A DNA stretch of 64,000 bases from CBETVX01 sp965539935. GTDB lineage: Bacteria; Bacillota; Clostridia; Peptostreptococcales; Caminicellaceae. How positions within the stretch are numbered: position 1 is the stretch's first letter; each line of letters opens with the position of its first letter. The stretch lies in the NCBI GenBank assembly GCA_965539935.1, contig CBETVX010000005.1:13262-77261 (forward strand), read 5' to 3'. Below the pieces are notes generated by a model. The model saw nothing but the letters and a program-made list of their open reading frames with translations. It was not told where the DNA came from and ran no database searches. Below are positions 1 to 9,984 of this stretch, piece after piece. The position numbers were made by a program, and so were the translations under genes.

Positions 1-361
1 CTAATGAGAATTTCCCATCTTTAGAAGTTCCTCCAACTTCAACGTCTATTTCCTTACTTATTCTGTCTACAATGGCTTGTGCACCCTTTACATAACATGC
101 TGTACCTAAACATACTCCTATTAAATAGTCACCCTTTGGCTCCAATGAAAATTGAGAGTAAAATGTAACTACTCCATATATTTCAGCCATTGGTATGCTT
201 AGCTTTTCAGATATAACTTTTTGAACCTCTAGCGGAATTGCTCCAAAGATTTTTTGTGCTTCGTTTAGTACAGGCATAAGAGCACCTTTTTTCTCTTTAA
301 ACTCTTCAATTGCCTCATTAAGCTTAGTAAAATTCTCCTCTGTTAAAATGTTTTTAGCCAT
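1..361 (-). CDS. NuoE/HndA-like thioredoxin-fold [2Fe-2S] subunit of an NAD(P)-linked hydrogenase or dehydrogenase (3' end outside window)
   Basis: The first 120 residues are visible and the C-terminus is cut by the window edge. The family carries a thioredoxin-like [2Fe-2S] cluster and passes electrons between NAD(P)H and hydrogenase or complex-I-like partners. Seen here: the helical start with VLNEAQ and IPLEVQ, the segment AEIYGVVTFYSQF, and VCLGTACYVKGA, which holds the first two cluster cysteines. The second cysteine pair should lie beyond position 1. The start is ATG at 361 behind GGGGAGG. In anaerobic Firmicutes such a gene usually leads an operon with a NuoF-like flavoprotein and an FeFe-hydrogenase; those genes would lie before position 1, so the choice between HndA and NuoE stays open. 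Confidence 0.85.
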   Translation of the reverse strand, partial: MAKNILTEENFTKLNEAIEEFKEKKGALMPVLNEAQKIFGAIPLEVQKVISEKLSIPMAEIYGVVTFYSQFSLEPKGDYLIGVCLGTACYVKGAQAIVDRISKEIDVEVGGTSKDGKFSL

Positions 362-734
362 AGTACCTCCCCTTTACACATTTTTATATAAGATGCTAAT
401 ATATTACATACAAAACAAAAACGTCAAAGACGCTTTGTTTTTCTTGAAGCATAATTTTTAGTTTTAAGTTTTGATTATTAACTAAAATTAAATTTCCATA
501 TTTTCAGTAATACGTTTGCCACTAAAAGTAAATTTTTGTCGTGAAATATATAACAATCTAATCCTATTATAACATTTTCTTATATATATGTGTATATTTT
601 ATTTTGATTTAGTTAATAATAATTTATTTATCTTTTTTCTTGATATAAAACTTTAAAATCACTTTATAATTTTAAGAAAAAAGTAAATTTTGCTTTAAAT
701 ACAAAAATAGTTTTAATATTGGGATAATTTTTTC
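362..734. other. AT-rich intergenic region between hprK and the NuoE-like gene, with one hairpin
   Basis: I see no gene in this stretch. An imperfect hairpin lies at 412-441: arms AAAACAAA and TTTGTTTT, an inner CGTC/GACG pair and an AAA loop. In the minus direction it is followed by a T-rich stretch, so it could end hprK transcripts or attenuate the NuoE-like operon about 50 nt before its start codon. The rest is very AT-rich without a convincing promoter. Confidence 0.5.
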
Positions 735-1661
735 TTATTTGTTATGGATTTTATTGTGCTTTGTAAGTCTTTTTTCTAATTCTTCAGCTGCATTATAACC
801 CATTCTCTTTTGACGATGATTTCTAGCTGCTGCTTCCATTATAACTGCCAGATTTCTGCCTGGTCTTACGGGCATAAGTAGTTTTGAAACCTTTACTCCT
901 AATATATCTATATATCTCTCTTCTAAACCCAATCTATCAATGGAGTCTCCTGAACTATCTGATACCAGTTGTACCACCATATCAATATTTTTCTTATCTC
1001 TAATAGCTCCCATACCATATAACTTTGCTACATCTAGGATTCCAATTCCTCTTATCTCCAAGAAATTTCTTATTAGTTCAGGTGAAGTTCCCTCTAGGGA
1101 GTTATCATCAATTTTTTTAATTTTTACTGCATCATCGGAAACAAGTCTATGCCCTCTTTTTATTAATTCCAATGCAGCTTCTGACTTTCCAATACCGCTT
1201 TCACCAAATATTAACATTCCTATCCCATTAACATCAACTAAAACACCATGCATAGTAATAGTAGGTGCAAGTTCATCTTCTAAATAATTTATTAGTTTAC
1301 TAATAAATTTTGTAGTAGGAAGTTTTGTTCTTAAAATAGGTCTATTATAAATCTTTGATTCTTCTATTAATTCTTCAAATACATCCAATCCTCTAGTAAC
1401 TATTAAACATGGAATTTTAAACTCCATTAATCTTCTAGCCCTCTCTTTTCTCTGTTGTGCAGTTAGTTTAGAAAAATAACTCCACTCTTGTCTCCCAATA
1501 ATCTGTACTCTGTCATACCCAAAATGTTCAAAATATCCAGCAAACTGCAATCCAGGTCTAGTTACCTCGCTAGTTGAAATTATTATTTCTTCATTTCCCC
1601 AATCATTTACAATCTCTAAATCAAGATCATTAGCAAACTTTGACATAAGAATACCTTGCAT
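735..1661 (-). CDS. hprK: HPr kinase/phosphorylase
   Basis: This bifunctional enzyme phosphorylates Ser46 of HPr (and Crh) with ATP or pyrophosphate and removes the phosphate again, controlling carbon catabolite repression in Firmicutes. At 308 aa it has the normal length. Visible are the N-terminal domain (about 1-130), the Walker A loop GESGIGKS at 153-160, His138 just before it, and the HprK signature LEIRGIGILDV at 201-211. The start at 1661 has AGGTGG at good spacing. It lies downstream of uvrC on the same strand, 54 bp away; uvrC-hprK adjacency is common in Clostridia. Confidence 0.97.
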   Translation of the reverse strand: MQGILMSKFANDLDLEIVNDWGNEEIIISTSEVTRPGLQFAGYFEHFGYDRVQIIGRQEWSYFSKLTAQQRKERARRLMEFKIPCLIVTRGLDVFEELIEESKIYNRPILRTKLPTTKFISKLINYLEDELAPTITMHGVLVDVNGIGMLIFGESGIGKSEAALELIKRGHRLVSDDAVKIKKIDDNSLEGTSPELIRNFLEIRGIGILDVAKLYGMGAIRDKKNIDMVVQLVSDSSGDSIDRLGLEERYIDILGVKVSKLLMPVRPGRNLAVIMEAAARNHRQKRMGYNAAEELEKRLTKHNKIHNK

Positions 1662-1715
1662 AATAACACCACCTATTATAAATATCTATTTTTTTCATTT
1701 GATTATATAGATACA

Positions 1716-3584
1716 TCAACTTTTATTTGTTTTTCTAAAAAAGTTGTATATATTTTCTGCCACCTTTACAGTTATTCCATTTACTTCAACTAGTTCTTTA
1801 ACTTCAGCTCTTTTTATTTTTTCTATTGAACCAAAATGTTTAAGTAGATTGGTTTTTCTTTTAGGTCCAATTCCTGGTATTTCATCTAATATTGATTGTA
1901 TCATAGATTTATCCCTAAGTGTTCTATGATATGTTATGGCAAATCTATGGACTTCTTCTTGAATTTTAGCTATTAATTTAAATCCATTACTTCTTTTATC
2001 AAGTATCAATTCATTATTTTCATAAATAAGGCCCTTGGTATTATGCTTATCATCCTTAACCATACCGGCTATTGGAATGTCAATTCCTAAGGCCTTCATA
2101 ACATCCTTTACAGCACTTACTTGTCCTTTGCCACCATCAAGTAGAATTAAATCTGGAAAAATAGAGAATTTCCCCTTTGTCAAATCAATTCCCTGTTCTT
2201 TGACAATTTCATTTTCCTCCAGTCCCCTTTTGAAACGCCTATACAATACTTCTTGCATACTACCATAGTCATTGGGTCCTTCAATAGTCTTTACTTTAAA
2301 TCTTCTATATCCACTATTCATGGACTTACCATTTTCAAAGACTACCATGGAACCTACTGAAAACACACCGTAAATATTGGATATATCATAGGCCTCTATT
2401 CTATATGGGATTTTATCTAATCCAATGAGATTCTTAATATCTGTTAATGCACTTTGGGCAAACACCCTTTCTCGATTAATTTTTTCTTCAAATTTCATTA
2501 GATACTCAACGGCATTTTTATAAACTAAATCTAATAGCTTTTTCTTTTCACCTTTAATAGGTTTTTTAATGCTAACTTTGCTACCTTTTATTTGGTCCAG
2601 CCAACTTTTTATTATATCCCTATCTTCTATATCACAATCTACTAAAATTTCCTTAGGTATAAAGGATGAACCTGAATAAAATTGTTTAATAAATGTGCTC
2701 AATACTTCTTCTCTATCCATATCCTTTGTACCTTCTAAAATATGTTGTTCTCTTCCTAAAAGTTTACCACTTCTAACAAAAAATATCATCACACATACTT
2801 GATTATCACTTGTTGCCATTGAAATATAATCTTGGTCCGCATCGGAAGTAGATACTATCTTTTGTTTCTCAGCTAAGCTCTTAAGTGCATTTATTTGGTC
2901 TCTATATTTAGCTGCTAATTCAAAATTTAGATCAATTGATGCCTCTACCATTTTTTCTTCTAATTTATTTATTAATATCTCTTGTTTTCCATTTAAGAAT
3001 AGTAGTATCTCTTCGATTGTTTCCATGTATTTATCATGGTTAACATTACCTGTACATGGTCCTATACATTTATTTATATGATAATTTAGACAAGGTCTTT
3101 CATTATTTTTTTCTAGGTTTTTCTTACATTTTCTTATTGGAAACAATTCATTTATTGTACTTAGAGTTTGATTCACAGCGTCTACATTTATATAAGGGCC
3201 AAAATACTTACCATTGTCCTTATTCATTTTTCTAGTCTTAATAACCCTAGGAAATTTTTCATTTATTGTAACTTTTATATACGGATAACTCTTATCATCT
3301 CTAAGCAGTACATTATACCTTGGTCTATGTTTTTTTATAAGATTAGCTTCTAAAATCAGTGCCTCCACTTCAGTATCTGTTATTATATACTCAAATTCTT
3401 TAATAACGTTGACCATTGCTTGTACCTTTGGAGGATGACTTTTATTAGATGTGAAGTAAGAGCGAACCCTGTTTTTTAAGGATTTAGATTTCCCTACATA
3501 GATTATTTCTCCTTTTTCATCCTTCATCAGATAAACTCCTGGTTTATCAGGAAGCTTTTTTAATTGCTCACGTATATCTATCAT
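1716..3584 (-). CDS. uvrC: UvrABC excinuclease subunit C
   Basis: UvrC makes the two incisions of nucleotide excision repair after UvrA and UvrB have located the lesion. The 622 aa protein shows the GIY-YIG nuclease domain (GVYLMK at 15-20, IYVGK at about 28-32), a cysteine group (C153, C165, C173, C177) fitting the Fe-S cluster reported for UvrC, the UVR motif at about 204-238 that binds UvrB, the RNase H-like nuclease in the second half, and tandem helix-hairpin-helix motifs at the C-terminus (IPGIGPKRK). It has its own promoter and is separated from uvrBA by two small plus-strand genes. Confidence 0.98.
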   Translation of the reverse strand: MIDIREQLKKLPDKPGVYLMKDEKGEIIYVGKSKSLKNRVRSYFTSNKSHPPKVQAMVNVIKEFEYIITDTEVEALILEANLIKKHRPRYNVLLRDDKSYPYIKVTINEKFPRVIKTRKMNKDNGKYFGPYINVDAVNQTLSTINELFPIRKCKKNLEKNNERPCLNYHINKCIGPCTGNVNHDKYMETIEEILLFLNGKQEILINKLEEKMVEASIDLNFELAAKYRDQINALKSLAEKQKIVSTSDADQDYISMATSDNQVCVMIFFVRSGKLLGREQHILEGTKDMDREEVLSTFIKQFYSGSSFIPKEILVDCDIEDRDIIKSWLDQIKGSKVSIKKPIKGEKKKLLDLVYKNAVEYLMKFEEKINRERVFAQSALTDIKNLIGLDKIPYRIEAYDISNIYGVFSVGSMVVFENGKSMNSGYRRFKVKTIEGPNDYGSMQEVLYRRFKRGLEENEIVKEQGIDLTKGKFSIFPDLILLDGGKGQVSAVKDVMKALGIDIPIAGMVKDDKHNTKGLIYENNELILDKRSNGFKLIAKIQEEVHRFAITYHRTLRDKSMIQSILDEIPGIGPKRKTNLLKHFGSIEKIKRAEVKELVEVNGITVKVAENIYNFFRKTNKS

Positions 3585-3616
3585 ATTTAAAACACCCCAT
3601 ATAACTATTTATATAT

Positions 3617-3644
3617 ATTTTAGTATTTATGCTTATACAGTCAA
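3617..3644 (-). promoter_or_regulatory. Sigma-A type promoter for uvrC
   Basis: On the minus strand TTGACT (3644-3639) is followed after 16 bp by TAAAAT (3622-3617), five of six matches at each hexamer. It sits about 35 bp before the uvrC start codon. No LexA box is visible here, unlike upstream of uvrB. Confidence 0.6.
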
Positions 3645-3701
3645 GCATTCTTTTTCTAAATCAATAGTTTTTAAATTTTCAAAAATTTATCAGTTCTATC
3701 T

Positions 3702-3729
3702 TTTACATACATAAAAATTATGTTATAAT
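3702..3729 (+). promoter_or_regulatory. Sigma-A type promoter for the small membrane-peptide gene
   Basis: TTTACA (3702-3707) is followed after 16 bp by a perfect TATAAT (3724-3729). A transcript from here would have a leader of about 115 nt before the TTG start at 3851. This supports the short reading frame as a real transcription unit. Confidence 0.55.
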
Positions 3730-3850
3730 AGTCTATAAATAAAAAATATATACTAATATTTAAAACTTTTTATTCAAAAGATGAATTTTATTTATTAAAT
3801 AACATATTATTTAAATATCAAAAAACTTTATTTATTAAGGAGTGTGGTTT

Positions 3851-3973
3851 TTGATTATGTCTGGTGACAGGCCTGCCGTCGTCCCGCAGCGTATCAAAGC
3901 ATTTTTAGCTTGTATAGCAGTGTTAGTATCTATTTACCTTCTACAATCTTTTTTTATTCAATTTTTAAGGTAA
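3851..3973 (+). CDS. 40-residue single-span membrane peptide of unknown function
   Basis: I do not recognise this family with certainty. The frame starts with TTG at 3851, 8 nt after an AGGAG (3838-3842); an in-frame ATG follows at 3857 but is spaced 14 nt from it. The peptide has a short polar, Pro/Arg-containing N-terminus (MSGDRPAVVPQRIK after the ATG) and then one hydrophobic span of about 20 residues (FLACIAVLVSIYLL onwards), ending in Arg. The codons for the polar part (GCC GTC GTC CCG CAG CGT) are strikingly GC-rich for this AT-rich genome. A promoter (3702-3729) and a terminator (4039-4070) flank it. It could be a regulatory membrane microprotein, a toxin-like peptide, or a peptide overlapping a conserved RNA. 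That it is translated is likely; its function is open. Confidence 0.6.
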   Translation: MIMSGDRPAVVPQRIKAFLACIAVLVSIYLLQSFFIQFLR

Positions 3974-4038
3974 ATTTTTAAATGATAATCAAGCTTGAAT
4001 AATTGTTGACAGAATTTCTATAGGATTTATATAAAGAT

Positions 4039-4070
4039 AAGGTGACATGTTTATTGTCATCTTTTTTCTT
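4039..4070 (+). terminator. Rho-independent terminator after the 40-aa peptide gene
   Basis: AAGGTGACA and TGTCATCTT form a 9-bp stem (one G-T pair) with a 7-nt loop, followed by a TTTTCTTTT tract. It closes the transcription unit at 3851-3973, about 65 bp after its stop codon. Confidence 0.75.
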
Positions 4071-4110
4071 TTATTCTTTATTTGTATAATTATTATTTGT
4101 TTTGACTATA

Positions 4111-4137
4111 CTCCCAAATGAATAATATATTTGGGGG
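4111..4137 (+). promoter_or_regulatory. Inverted repeat covering the ribosome binding site of the 4146 gene
   Basis: CTCCCAAAT (4111-4119) can pair with ATTTGGGGG (4129-4137) around a 9-nt loop. The right arm contains the GGGGG that serves as Shine-Dalgarno for ATG 4146. A perfect TATAAT lies upstream at 4085-4090 but without a clear -35. In RNA the hairpin would hide the ribosome binding site; as DNA it could be an operator. Confidence 0.4.
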
Positions 4138-4145
4138 TAGGTATT

Positions 4146-4688
4146 ATGAGAAATAATAAAATTTTGATTTTAGCTTTAATTATTTTTTTAATATCCTCTG
4201 TTAGTAGCTTTGCTATGGAAAAATGTGAGGACATAAAGGTTTTTTTCAAGAATATTAAAATTATAGTAAATAATAAATCAATAGATTTAGAAAATGAACC
4301 ATTTATCTATAGGAATCGTATTTATGTTCCCCTAAGGTTTATATCCGAATCTTTAAATGCATCAGTTCTATGGAATGATGAAAGCAATACTGTTTATATT
4401 AATAACTTTCAAGACATTCCCGAGTGTAATCCACTGGAAGGCGAAAGATTTATATATGGAGAAATACTAAATATTGATAGGGAAAAAAGAATGATACATA
4501 TCTATCAACATATAGATGATAATTCAATTGAAGAAAATCCAGATTTATTGGTAACTGATGATCCTATTATAATACTTAAAAGAAATGATAAAATAATAAA
4601 TCTAGATTTTTCTGACTTAAAAATAGGTGATATGGCTGGAATAGTCGTAAACAAAAATAACAAAGCTAGGGGAATAATTATTGAATAA
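4146..4688 (+). CDS. Secreted protein with copper-amine-oxidase N-terminal-like (stalk) domain
   Basis: The 180-aa protein begins with a signal peptide (MRNNKILILALIIFL to about residue 24). It then has one module of the copper amine oxidase N-terminal-like type: IIVNNKSI, FIYRNRIYVPLRFISESL and VLWNDESNTVYIN, roughly 30-85. Such modules are common in clostridial cell-surface proteins and are not enzymes. Residues 100-180 form a beta-rich tail I do not recognise, possibly an OB-like fold (YGEILNIDREKRMIHIYQ). I chose ATG 4146 because GGGGG lies 8 nt before it; an upstream in-frame TTG at 4131 lacks a site. It is a single-gene unit convergent with uvrA. Confidence 0.8.
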   Translation: MRNNKILILALIIFLISSVSSFAMEKCEDIKVFFKNIKIIVNNKSIDLENEPFIYRNRIYVPLRFISESLNASVLWNDESNTVYINNFQDIPECNPLEGERFIYGEILNIDREKRMIHIYQHIDDNSIEENPDLLVTDDPIIILKRNDKIINLDFSDLKIGDMAGIVVNKNNKARGIIIE

Positions 4689-4709
4689 AACCCACAAAAT
4701 GTGGGTTTT
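4687..4709. terminator. Bidirectional terminator between the stalk-domain gene and uvrA
   Basis: AAAACCCACA and TGTGGGTTTT form a perfect 10-bp stem with an AAA loop. The A and T runs on both sides let it work in both directions. It overlaps the uvrA stop codon and begins in the stop codon of the plus-strand gene. Confidence 0.88.
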
Positions 4710-7530
4710 ATTTATTTAAAATTTTGCTTAAAAATTGTCCTGTATAAGAGTTTTCTACATTTGCAATTTCTTCTGGGGTACCTTCAGCTAATATACTTCC
4801 ACCTCTATCTCCACCTTCAGGTCCTAAATCAATAATATGGTCACATGATTTGATTACATCTAAGTTATGTTCTATAACTATGACAGTATTTCCACCCTCC
4901 ACTAAGCGTTTTAATACTCCAATTAGCCTATGAACATCTGCCATGTGAAGTCCTGTGGTAGGTTCATCAAGAATGTATAAGGTTTTTCCTGTACTTCTTT
5001 TACTTAATTCTGTTGCTAATTTTATTCTCTGTGCTTCTCCCCCTGATAGTTGAGTAGAAGGTTGTCCTAATCTTATATATCCAAGTCCAACATCATTTAA
5101 TGTCTGTAATTTTCTCTTTATCTTAGGTATATTTTCAAAAAAGCTCAATGCTTCTTCAACGGTCATATCTAAAACATCAGATATGGTCTTTCCCTTGTAT
5201 TTTACCTCTAGGGTTTCTCTATTATATCTCTTTCCTTTACATACATCACATTGTACATATACATCGGGTAGAAAATGCATTTCTATTTTAAGTATTCCAT
5301 CGCCTTTACAGGATTCACATCTTCCACCCTTCACATTAAAACTAAATCTTCCCTTATTATAACCTCTCATCTTAGCCTCTGGTACCTTAGCAAATAATTC
5401 CCTTATATGGTCAAATACTCCTGTATAGGTTGCAGGATTAGATCTTGGAGTTCTTCCTATAGGAGATTGATCTATATCTATAACTTTATCAACATGTTCT
5501 ATTCCCTTAATTGCTTTATGGTCTCCAGGCTTTTTCTTAGAATTATGGAGCTCCATTGCCACCTTTTTATATAATATCTCATTTACAAGGGTACTTTTTC
5601 CTGAACCAGACACCCCTGTTACGCATGTAAATACTCCTAAAGGAAACTTTACATCTATACCCTTTAAGTTATTTTCCTTTGCTCCCTTTACTTCAATCCA
5701 TTTCCCATTAGGCTTTAACCTTTTATCTGGTATTTCAATTTTCTTTTTACCGCTTAAATATTGTCCAGTAATAGACCTTTCACTTTTCATTATTTCATCT
5801 ACAGTACCTTCTGCAATAATATATCCACCGTGCTCCCCAGCCCCTGGCCCTACATCTATTACGTGGTCCGCTGCAAAAATAGTATCTTCATCATGTTCAA
5901 CAACAATTAAAGTATTGCCTATATGAGTTAAATCCCTTAGGGTTTTCAGTAACATTTCATTATCTCTTTGATGAAGTCCTATACTTGGCTCATCTAATAT
6001 ATATAATACTCCCACTAGACCAGAACCAATTTGAGTTGCCAATCTTATTCTTTGGGATTCTCCTCCAGATAAGGTCCCTGCAGAACGAGATAAAGTAAGA
6101 TAATCAAGTCCTACATTAATTAAAAATTCTAACCTTGCTCTTATTTCCTTTAATATCTGCTCTGCAATTTTAGTATTCTTTTTATCCAGTGTAAGATTTT
6201 CAAAGAATTCATAGGCCTTTCTTACTGAAAGTTCTGTTACCTCTGCTATGTTTTTTTCACCTACAGTTACTGCAAGGGATTCATCACTAAGCCTTGCTCC
6301 TTTACATTTTTCGCAGGCATTTAAACTCATGAATTCTTCTATTTTATTTCTAATATAGTCAGAATTAGTTTCCCTATATCTTCTTTCTAGATTTTTTATT
6401 ATTCCTTCAAAGGGGGCATTATATTTTCTAAATCCATATCTTCCCTCATATGTGAACTCTATGGTTCTATTACCGGTACCATATAAAAGTTCAGTAATGA
6501 ATTTTTTAGGCAATTCCTTCACTGGAATATCTAAGCTAACTTTATGATGTTTAGCCAAGGACTCTATCATCTGTTGATAATATGTGCCTTCACCGCTATT
6601 TGCAATGGGGGCTATAGCTCCCTGACGAATAGTTAATTTATCATTTGGAATTACAAGTTCAGGGTCCACCTTTAATAAGTATCCTATACCCTTACAATCA
6701 GGACAAGCACCATAGGGACTATTAAAGGAAAACATTCTAGGCTCAAGTTCTTCTATACCTATACCATGCTCTGGACAAGAAAATTTTGTGTTAAATAATA
6801 GATCTTCTCCATCTAATATATTAATAATAACAAGGCCCTCGGAAAGCTTTAATGCAGTTTCTATAGAATCAGTTAGCCTCTTTTGTATATCTTCCTTAAT
6901 AATTAATCTATCAATTACTACTTCTATAGTATGCTTTTTATTCTTTTCTAACTTTATTTCCTCAGTTATCTCTCTAAGCTCCCCATCAACTCGTACCCTT
7001 ACATAGCCATCCTTTTTAATCCTTTCAAGTTCCCTTTTATGCTCCCCTTTTTTCCCCCTTATTACTGGGGCTAGTATCTGTATTTTCGTTCTTTCTTCCA
7101 GTTCCATAACTTTGTCAACTATTTGGTCTACAGACTGTTGTGAGATTTCTACTCCACAAACTGGACAATGGGGTATACCTACCCTAGCATAAAGTAATCT
7201 AAGATAATCGTATATCTCTGTAACAGTACCAACGGTAGAACGTGGATTTCTACTGGTAGTCTTTTGGTCTATTGATATGGCTGGAGAAAGTCCTTCTATA
7301 TATTCAACATTTGGCTTTTCCATTTGACCTAAAAACTGTCTTGCATAGGCAGATAAACTCTCCACATATCTCCTCTGACCCTCGGCATATATAGTATCAA
7401 AGGCAAGGGATGATTTACCAGAACCACTTAATCCTGTAACTACTACAAACTTATCCCTTGGTATCTTAACATCTATATTTTTAAGATTATGCTCTTTAGC
7501 TCCCCGTACGTAAATATAGTTTTTTGACAT
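4708..7530 (-). CDS. uvrA: UvrABC excinuclease subunit A
   Basis: UvrA is the damage-sensing ABC-type ATPase that loads UvrB at lesions. The protein is full length (940 aa). It has the first Walker A GLSGSGKS at 33-40, a zinc module beginning CPVCG in the UvrB-binding part, a [10 protein letters not shown] module, the first signature [12 protein letters not shown], the second Walker [10 protein letters not shown], the zinc finger CESCKGDG...CDVCKGKR and the second signature [12 protein letters not shown] with [11 protein letters not shown]. It lies 210 bp downstream of uvrB on the same strand and probably shares its transcript. The start is at 7530. Confidence 0.98.
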   Translation of the reverse strand: MSKNYIYVRGAKEHNLKNIDVKIPRDKFVVVTGLSGSGKSSLAFDTIYAEGQRRYVESLSAYARQFLGQMEKPNVEYIEGLSPAISIDQKTTSRNPRSTVGTVTEIYDYLRLLYARVGIPHCPVCGVEISQQSVDQIVDKVMELEERTKIQILAPVIRGKKGEHKRELERIKKDGYVRVRVDGELREITEEIKLEKNKKHTIEVVIDRLIIKEDIQKRLTDSIETALKLSEGLVIINILDGEDLLFNTKFSCPEHGIGIEELEPRMFSFNSPYGACPDCKGIGYLLKVDPELVIPNDKLTIRQGAIAPIANSGEGTYYQQMIESLAKHHKVSLDIPVKELPKKFITELLYGTGNRTIEFTYEGRYGFRKYNAPFEGIIKNLERRYRETNSDYIRNKIEEFMSLNACEKCKGARLSDESLAVTVGEKNIAEVTELSVRKAYEFFENLTLDKKNTKIAEQILKEIRARLEFLINVGLDYLTLSRSAGTLSGGESQRIRLATQIGSGLVGVLYILDEPSIGLHQRDNEMLLKTLRDLTHIGNTLIVVEHDEDTIFAADHVIDVGPGAGEHGGYIIAEGTVDEIMKSERSITGQYLSGKKKIEIPDKRLKPNGKWIEVKGAKENNLKGIDVKFPLGVFTCVTGVSGSGKSTLVNEILYKKVAMELHNSKKKPGDHKAIKGIEHVDKVIDIDQSPIGRTPRSNPATYTGVFDHIRELFAKVPEAKMRGYNKGRFSFNVKGGRCESCKGDGILKIEMHFLPDVYVQCDVCKGKRYNRETLEVKYKGKTISDVLDMTVEEALSFFENIPKIKRKLQTLNDVGLGYIRLGQPSTQLSGGEAQRIKLATELSKRSTGKTLYILDEPTTGLHMADVHRLIGVLKRLVEGGNTVIVIEHNLDVIKSCDHIIDLGPEGGDRGGSILAEGTPEEIANVENSYTGQFLSKILNK

Positions 7531-7740
7531 CCTTTCACCCCATCAATTTTAGTTAATAATTAATAATGAATAATTAATTGGTATTAACTATTTATAGTAA
7601 TCAATCCTTATTTTTTATAAACATCTCAGTTCAAATATCAATATAATCTACGATAATCCTTTGCAACGACCTTCGCAATCCTGTTTTTTAATTAATTATT
7701 AATAAAAACAGACTCCTAAAGAGGATGGCTGTTCATCTTT
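7531..7740. other. uvrB-uvrA spacer with AT-rich inverted repeats
   Basis: The spacer is unusually long for a uvrBA operon. Imperfect inverted AT-rich segments lie near each end (about 7549-7580 and 7684-7708, sharing TTAATAATTAAT-like words), so it could contain a small miniature element. The word near 7549-7580 also folds on itself (TAGTTAAT/ATTAACTA). I see no open frame and no strong terminator here. Confidence 0.35.
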
Positions 7741-9720
7741 TTAATCTTTGATTGATTCTTTAAGCTCTTTAATTTTATCTCTAAGTTCCGCTGCTCTTTC
7801 AAATTGTAAATCCATGGCAGCTTCCTTCATTTCTGACTCTAGCTTTCCAATCAATTTCAATATTTCTTCTTTATTTAGTTTTTCATCCTTATTAACTCCA
7901 TATTTTACTTCATCTTCTGCCACCTTAGTTGCTTCTATAACATCCCTAACTTTTTTTACAATACCCTTAGGAGTAATTCCATGGTCTTTATTATACTGCT
8001 CTTGTAACTTTCTTCTTCTATTAGTCTCATCTATGGCATATTTCATGGACTTTGTAATCCTATCGGCATACATTATTACTTTACCTTCCACATTCCTTGC
8101 GGCCCTACCTATAGTCTGAACCAGGGAAGTCTCAGAACGCAAGAATCCCTCTTTATCAGCATCAAGTATAGCTACTAAGGACACCTCAGGTAAATCTAGT
8201 CCTTCCCTTAATAAATTTATGCCTACTAAAACGTCAAACTTACCAAGTCTTAAATCTCTAATAATCTCCATTCTTTCCATTGTATCTATATCTGAATGCA
8301 TATATTTTACCCTAATTCCTGTCTCTGTCAGATAGTCTGTGAGGTCTTCTGCCATTTTTTTCGTAAGAGTTGTCACTAAAACTCTTTGATTCTTTTCTAC
8401 TCTCTTATTAATTTCACCAATTAAATCATCTATCTGACCTTCAATTGGTCTTACATCTATTTCAGGATCTACAAGGCCTGTAGGTCGAATAATCTGCTCA
8501 ACAATATTACTGCTATGTTCCTTTTCATAGGGACCAGGAGTAGCACTAACATATAACACTTGATTAATAAGGCTTTCAAACTCCTCAAAATTAAGGGGCC
8601 TGTTGTCATAGGCCGATGGAAGTCTAAAGCCATGTTCAACAAGATTTGTTTTCCTAGAACGGTCACCCCCATACATGGCTCTAACTTGAGGCAATGTAAC
8701 ATGGGATTCGTCAATGACTATTAAGAAATCATCTGGGAAATAATCTATTAATGTAAAGGGTCTGCTTCCTGGTTTTCTTCTAGATATATGTCTCGAATAG
8801 TTCTCTATACCCTGACAGAATCCAACCTCCCTTAGCATTTCTATATCGTATTTAGTTCTCTGATATATTCTTTGGGCTTCTAAAAGTTTCCCCTCTTCTT
8901 TAAACTCTGCTACCCTTTCTTGTAGTTCTTTTTCAATGTCCTTTATTGCTAGTTCAAGTTTTTCCTTATCGGTAACATAGTGGGATGCAGGGAAGATTGC
9001 TATGTGATTTCTCAGTCCTATAATCTCACCTGTAAGGGCATTTACCTCGGTGATCCTATCTATCTCATCTCCAAATAATTCTACCCTAATGGCATTTTCA
9101 GAAGATGATGCAGGAAAAATCTCCACTATATCTCCCCTAACTCTAAAGGTTCCCCGTGTAAAATTTACATCGTTTCTCATATACTGTATATCAACAAGTT
9201 TTTCTAAAATTTCGTCTCTACTTTTAATCATTCCTGGTCTTAAGGAAAGAACCAGCTTATTGTAGTCAATTGGGTCCCCTAGACCATATATACATGATAC
9301 ACTGGCAACTATTATAACATCTCTTCTTTCAAAGAGAGCCGCTGTAGCCGAGTGACGTAGTTTATCTATTTCATCATTAATTGAAGCATCCTTTTCTATA
9401 TACATATCAGTCTGTACTACATATGCTTCTGGCTGATAGTAGTCATAATAGCTTACAAAGAATTCTACTGCATTTTCTGGGAAAAACTCTTTAAACTCAC
9501 TGCATAATTGAGCAGCCAGTGTTTTATTATGGGCTATTACTAATGTAGGTTTTTGTACCTTTTCAATAATATTAGCCACAGTAAAGGTCTTCCCTGAACC
9601 AGTCACTCCTAAAAGAGTTTGATGTTTCTTTCCTTTTTTTATACCTTCACTTAAAGCCTCTATGGCTTTAGGTTGGTCTCCAGTAGGTTTATAATCCGAT
9701 ACTATTTTAAACTTTCCCAT
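7741..9720 (-). CDS. uvrB: UvrABC excinuclease subunit B
   Basis: UvrB is the helicase-like core of nucleotide excision repair that verifies damage and recruits UvrC. With the start chosen here the protein has 659 aa, the usual length. It has Walker A GVTGSGKT at 38-45, the beta-hairpin region [11 protein letters not shown], helicase motifs such as DESHVTLPQ and [20 protein letters not shown], and a C-terminal UVR motif that binds UvrC. I place the start at ATG 9720 ([10 protein letters not shown]) because AGAGGTG lies 7 nt before it; an upstream TTG adds nine poorly fitting residues. A LexA box lies 125 bp upstream. Confidence 0.98.
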   Translation of the reverse strand: MGKFKIVSDYKPTGDQPKAIEALSEGIKKGKKHQTLLGVTGSGKTFTVANIIEKVQKPTLVIAHNKTLAAQLCSEFKEFFPENAVEFFVSYYDYYQPEAYVVQTDMYIEKDASINDEIDKLRHSATAALFERRDVIIVASVSCIYGLGDPIDYNKLVLSLRPGMIKSRDEILEKLVDIQYMRNDVNFTRGTFRVRGDIVEIFPASSSENAIRVELFGDEIDRITEVNALTGEIIGLRNHIAIFPASHYVTDKEKLELAIKDIEKELQERVAEFKEEGKLLEAQRIYQRTKYDIEMLREVGFCQGIENYSRHISRRKPGSRPFTLIDYFPDDFLIVIDESHVTLPQVRAMYGGDRSRKTNLVEHGFRLPSAYDNRPLNFEEFESLINQVLYVSATPGPYEKEHSSNIVEQIIRPTGLVDPEIDVRPIEGQIDDLIGEINKRVEKNQRVLVTTLTKKMAEDLTDYLTETGIRVKYMHSDIDTMERMEIIRDLRLGKFDVLVGINLLREGLDLPEVSLVAILDADKEGFLRSETSLVQTIGRAARNVEGKVIMYADRITKSMKYAIDETNRRRKLQEQYNKDHGITPKGIVKKVRDVIEATKVAEDEVKYGVNKDEKLNKEEILKLIGKLESEMKEAAMDLQFERAAELRDKIKELKESIKD

Positions 9721-9844
9721 TAATATACACCTCTTATTTGACATCAATAAATATATACCTATATAACTACTAATTAACCATTTTTTTATCTTTTTATTAT
9801 TTGTCTGAAATTAATATATTAAATTGCAATTTGAAAATCGTTAT

Positions 9845-9858
9845 CAAACATTCGTTCG
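9845..9858 (-). promoter_or_regulatory. LexA (SOS) box upstream of uvrB
   Basis: On the minus strand the sequence is CGAACGAATGTTTG. It matches the Bacillus-type LexA consensus CGAACRNRYGTTYC at 13 of 14 positions. It lies in the divergent region between uvrB and the plus-strand class V aminotransferase gene and probably represses uvrBA until DNA damage. It could also affect the divergent gene. Confidence 0.75.
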
Positions 9859-9984
9859 CTTCCTAACGTGTCTATTATATAATTCTTTTTTTATCAAGTC
9901 AATTAAGTAGGTTATTTTTATCACATTTTATTTTAGTCGACATAAAATAATATTATATATGTAATTTGAAAGGAATGTTTATCT

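Noticed and set aside
4006..4035. TTGACA...TATAAA promoter-like pair on the plus strand
   Set aside because: It lies directly before the terminator at 4039-4070, so a transcript would start inside the stem. Probably fortuitous in AT-rich DNA.
7549..7712. Miniature transposable element in the uvrB-uvrA spacer
   Set aside because: The terminal inverted words are short, imperfect and purely AT; no target-site duplication is seen, so it is only noted as a possible repeat.
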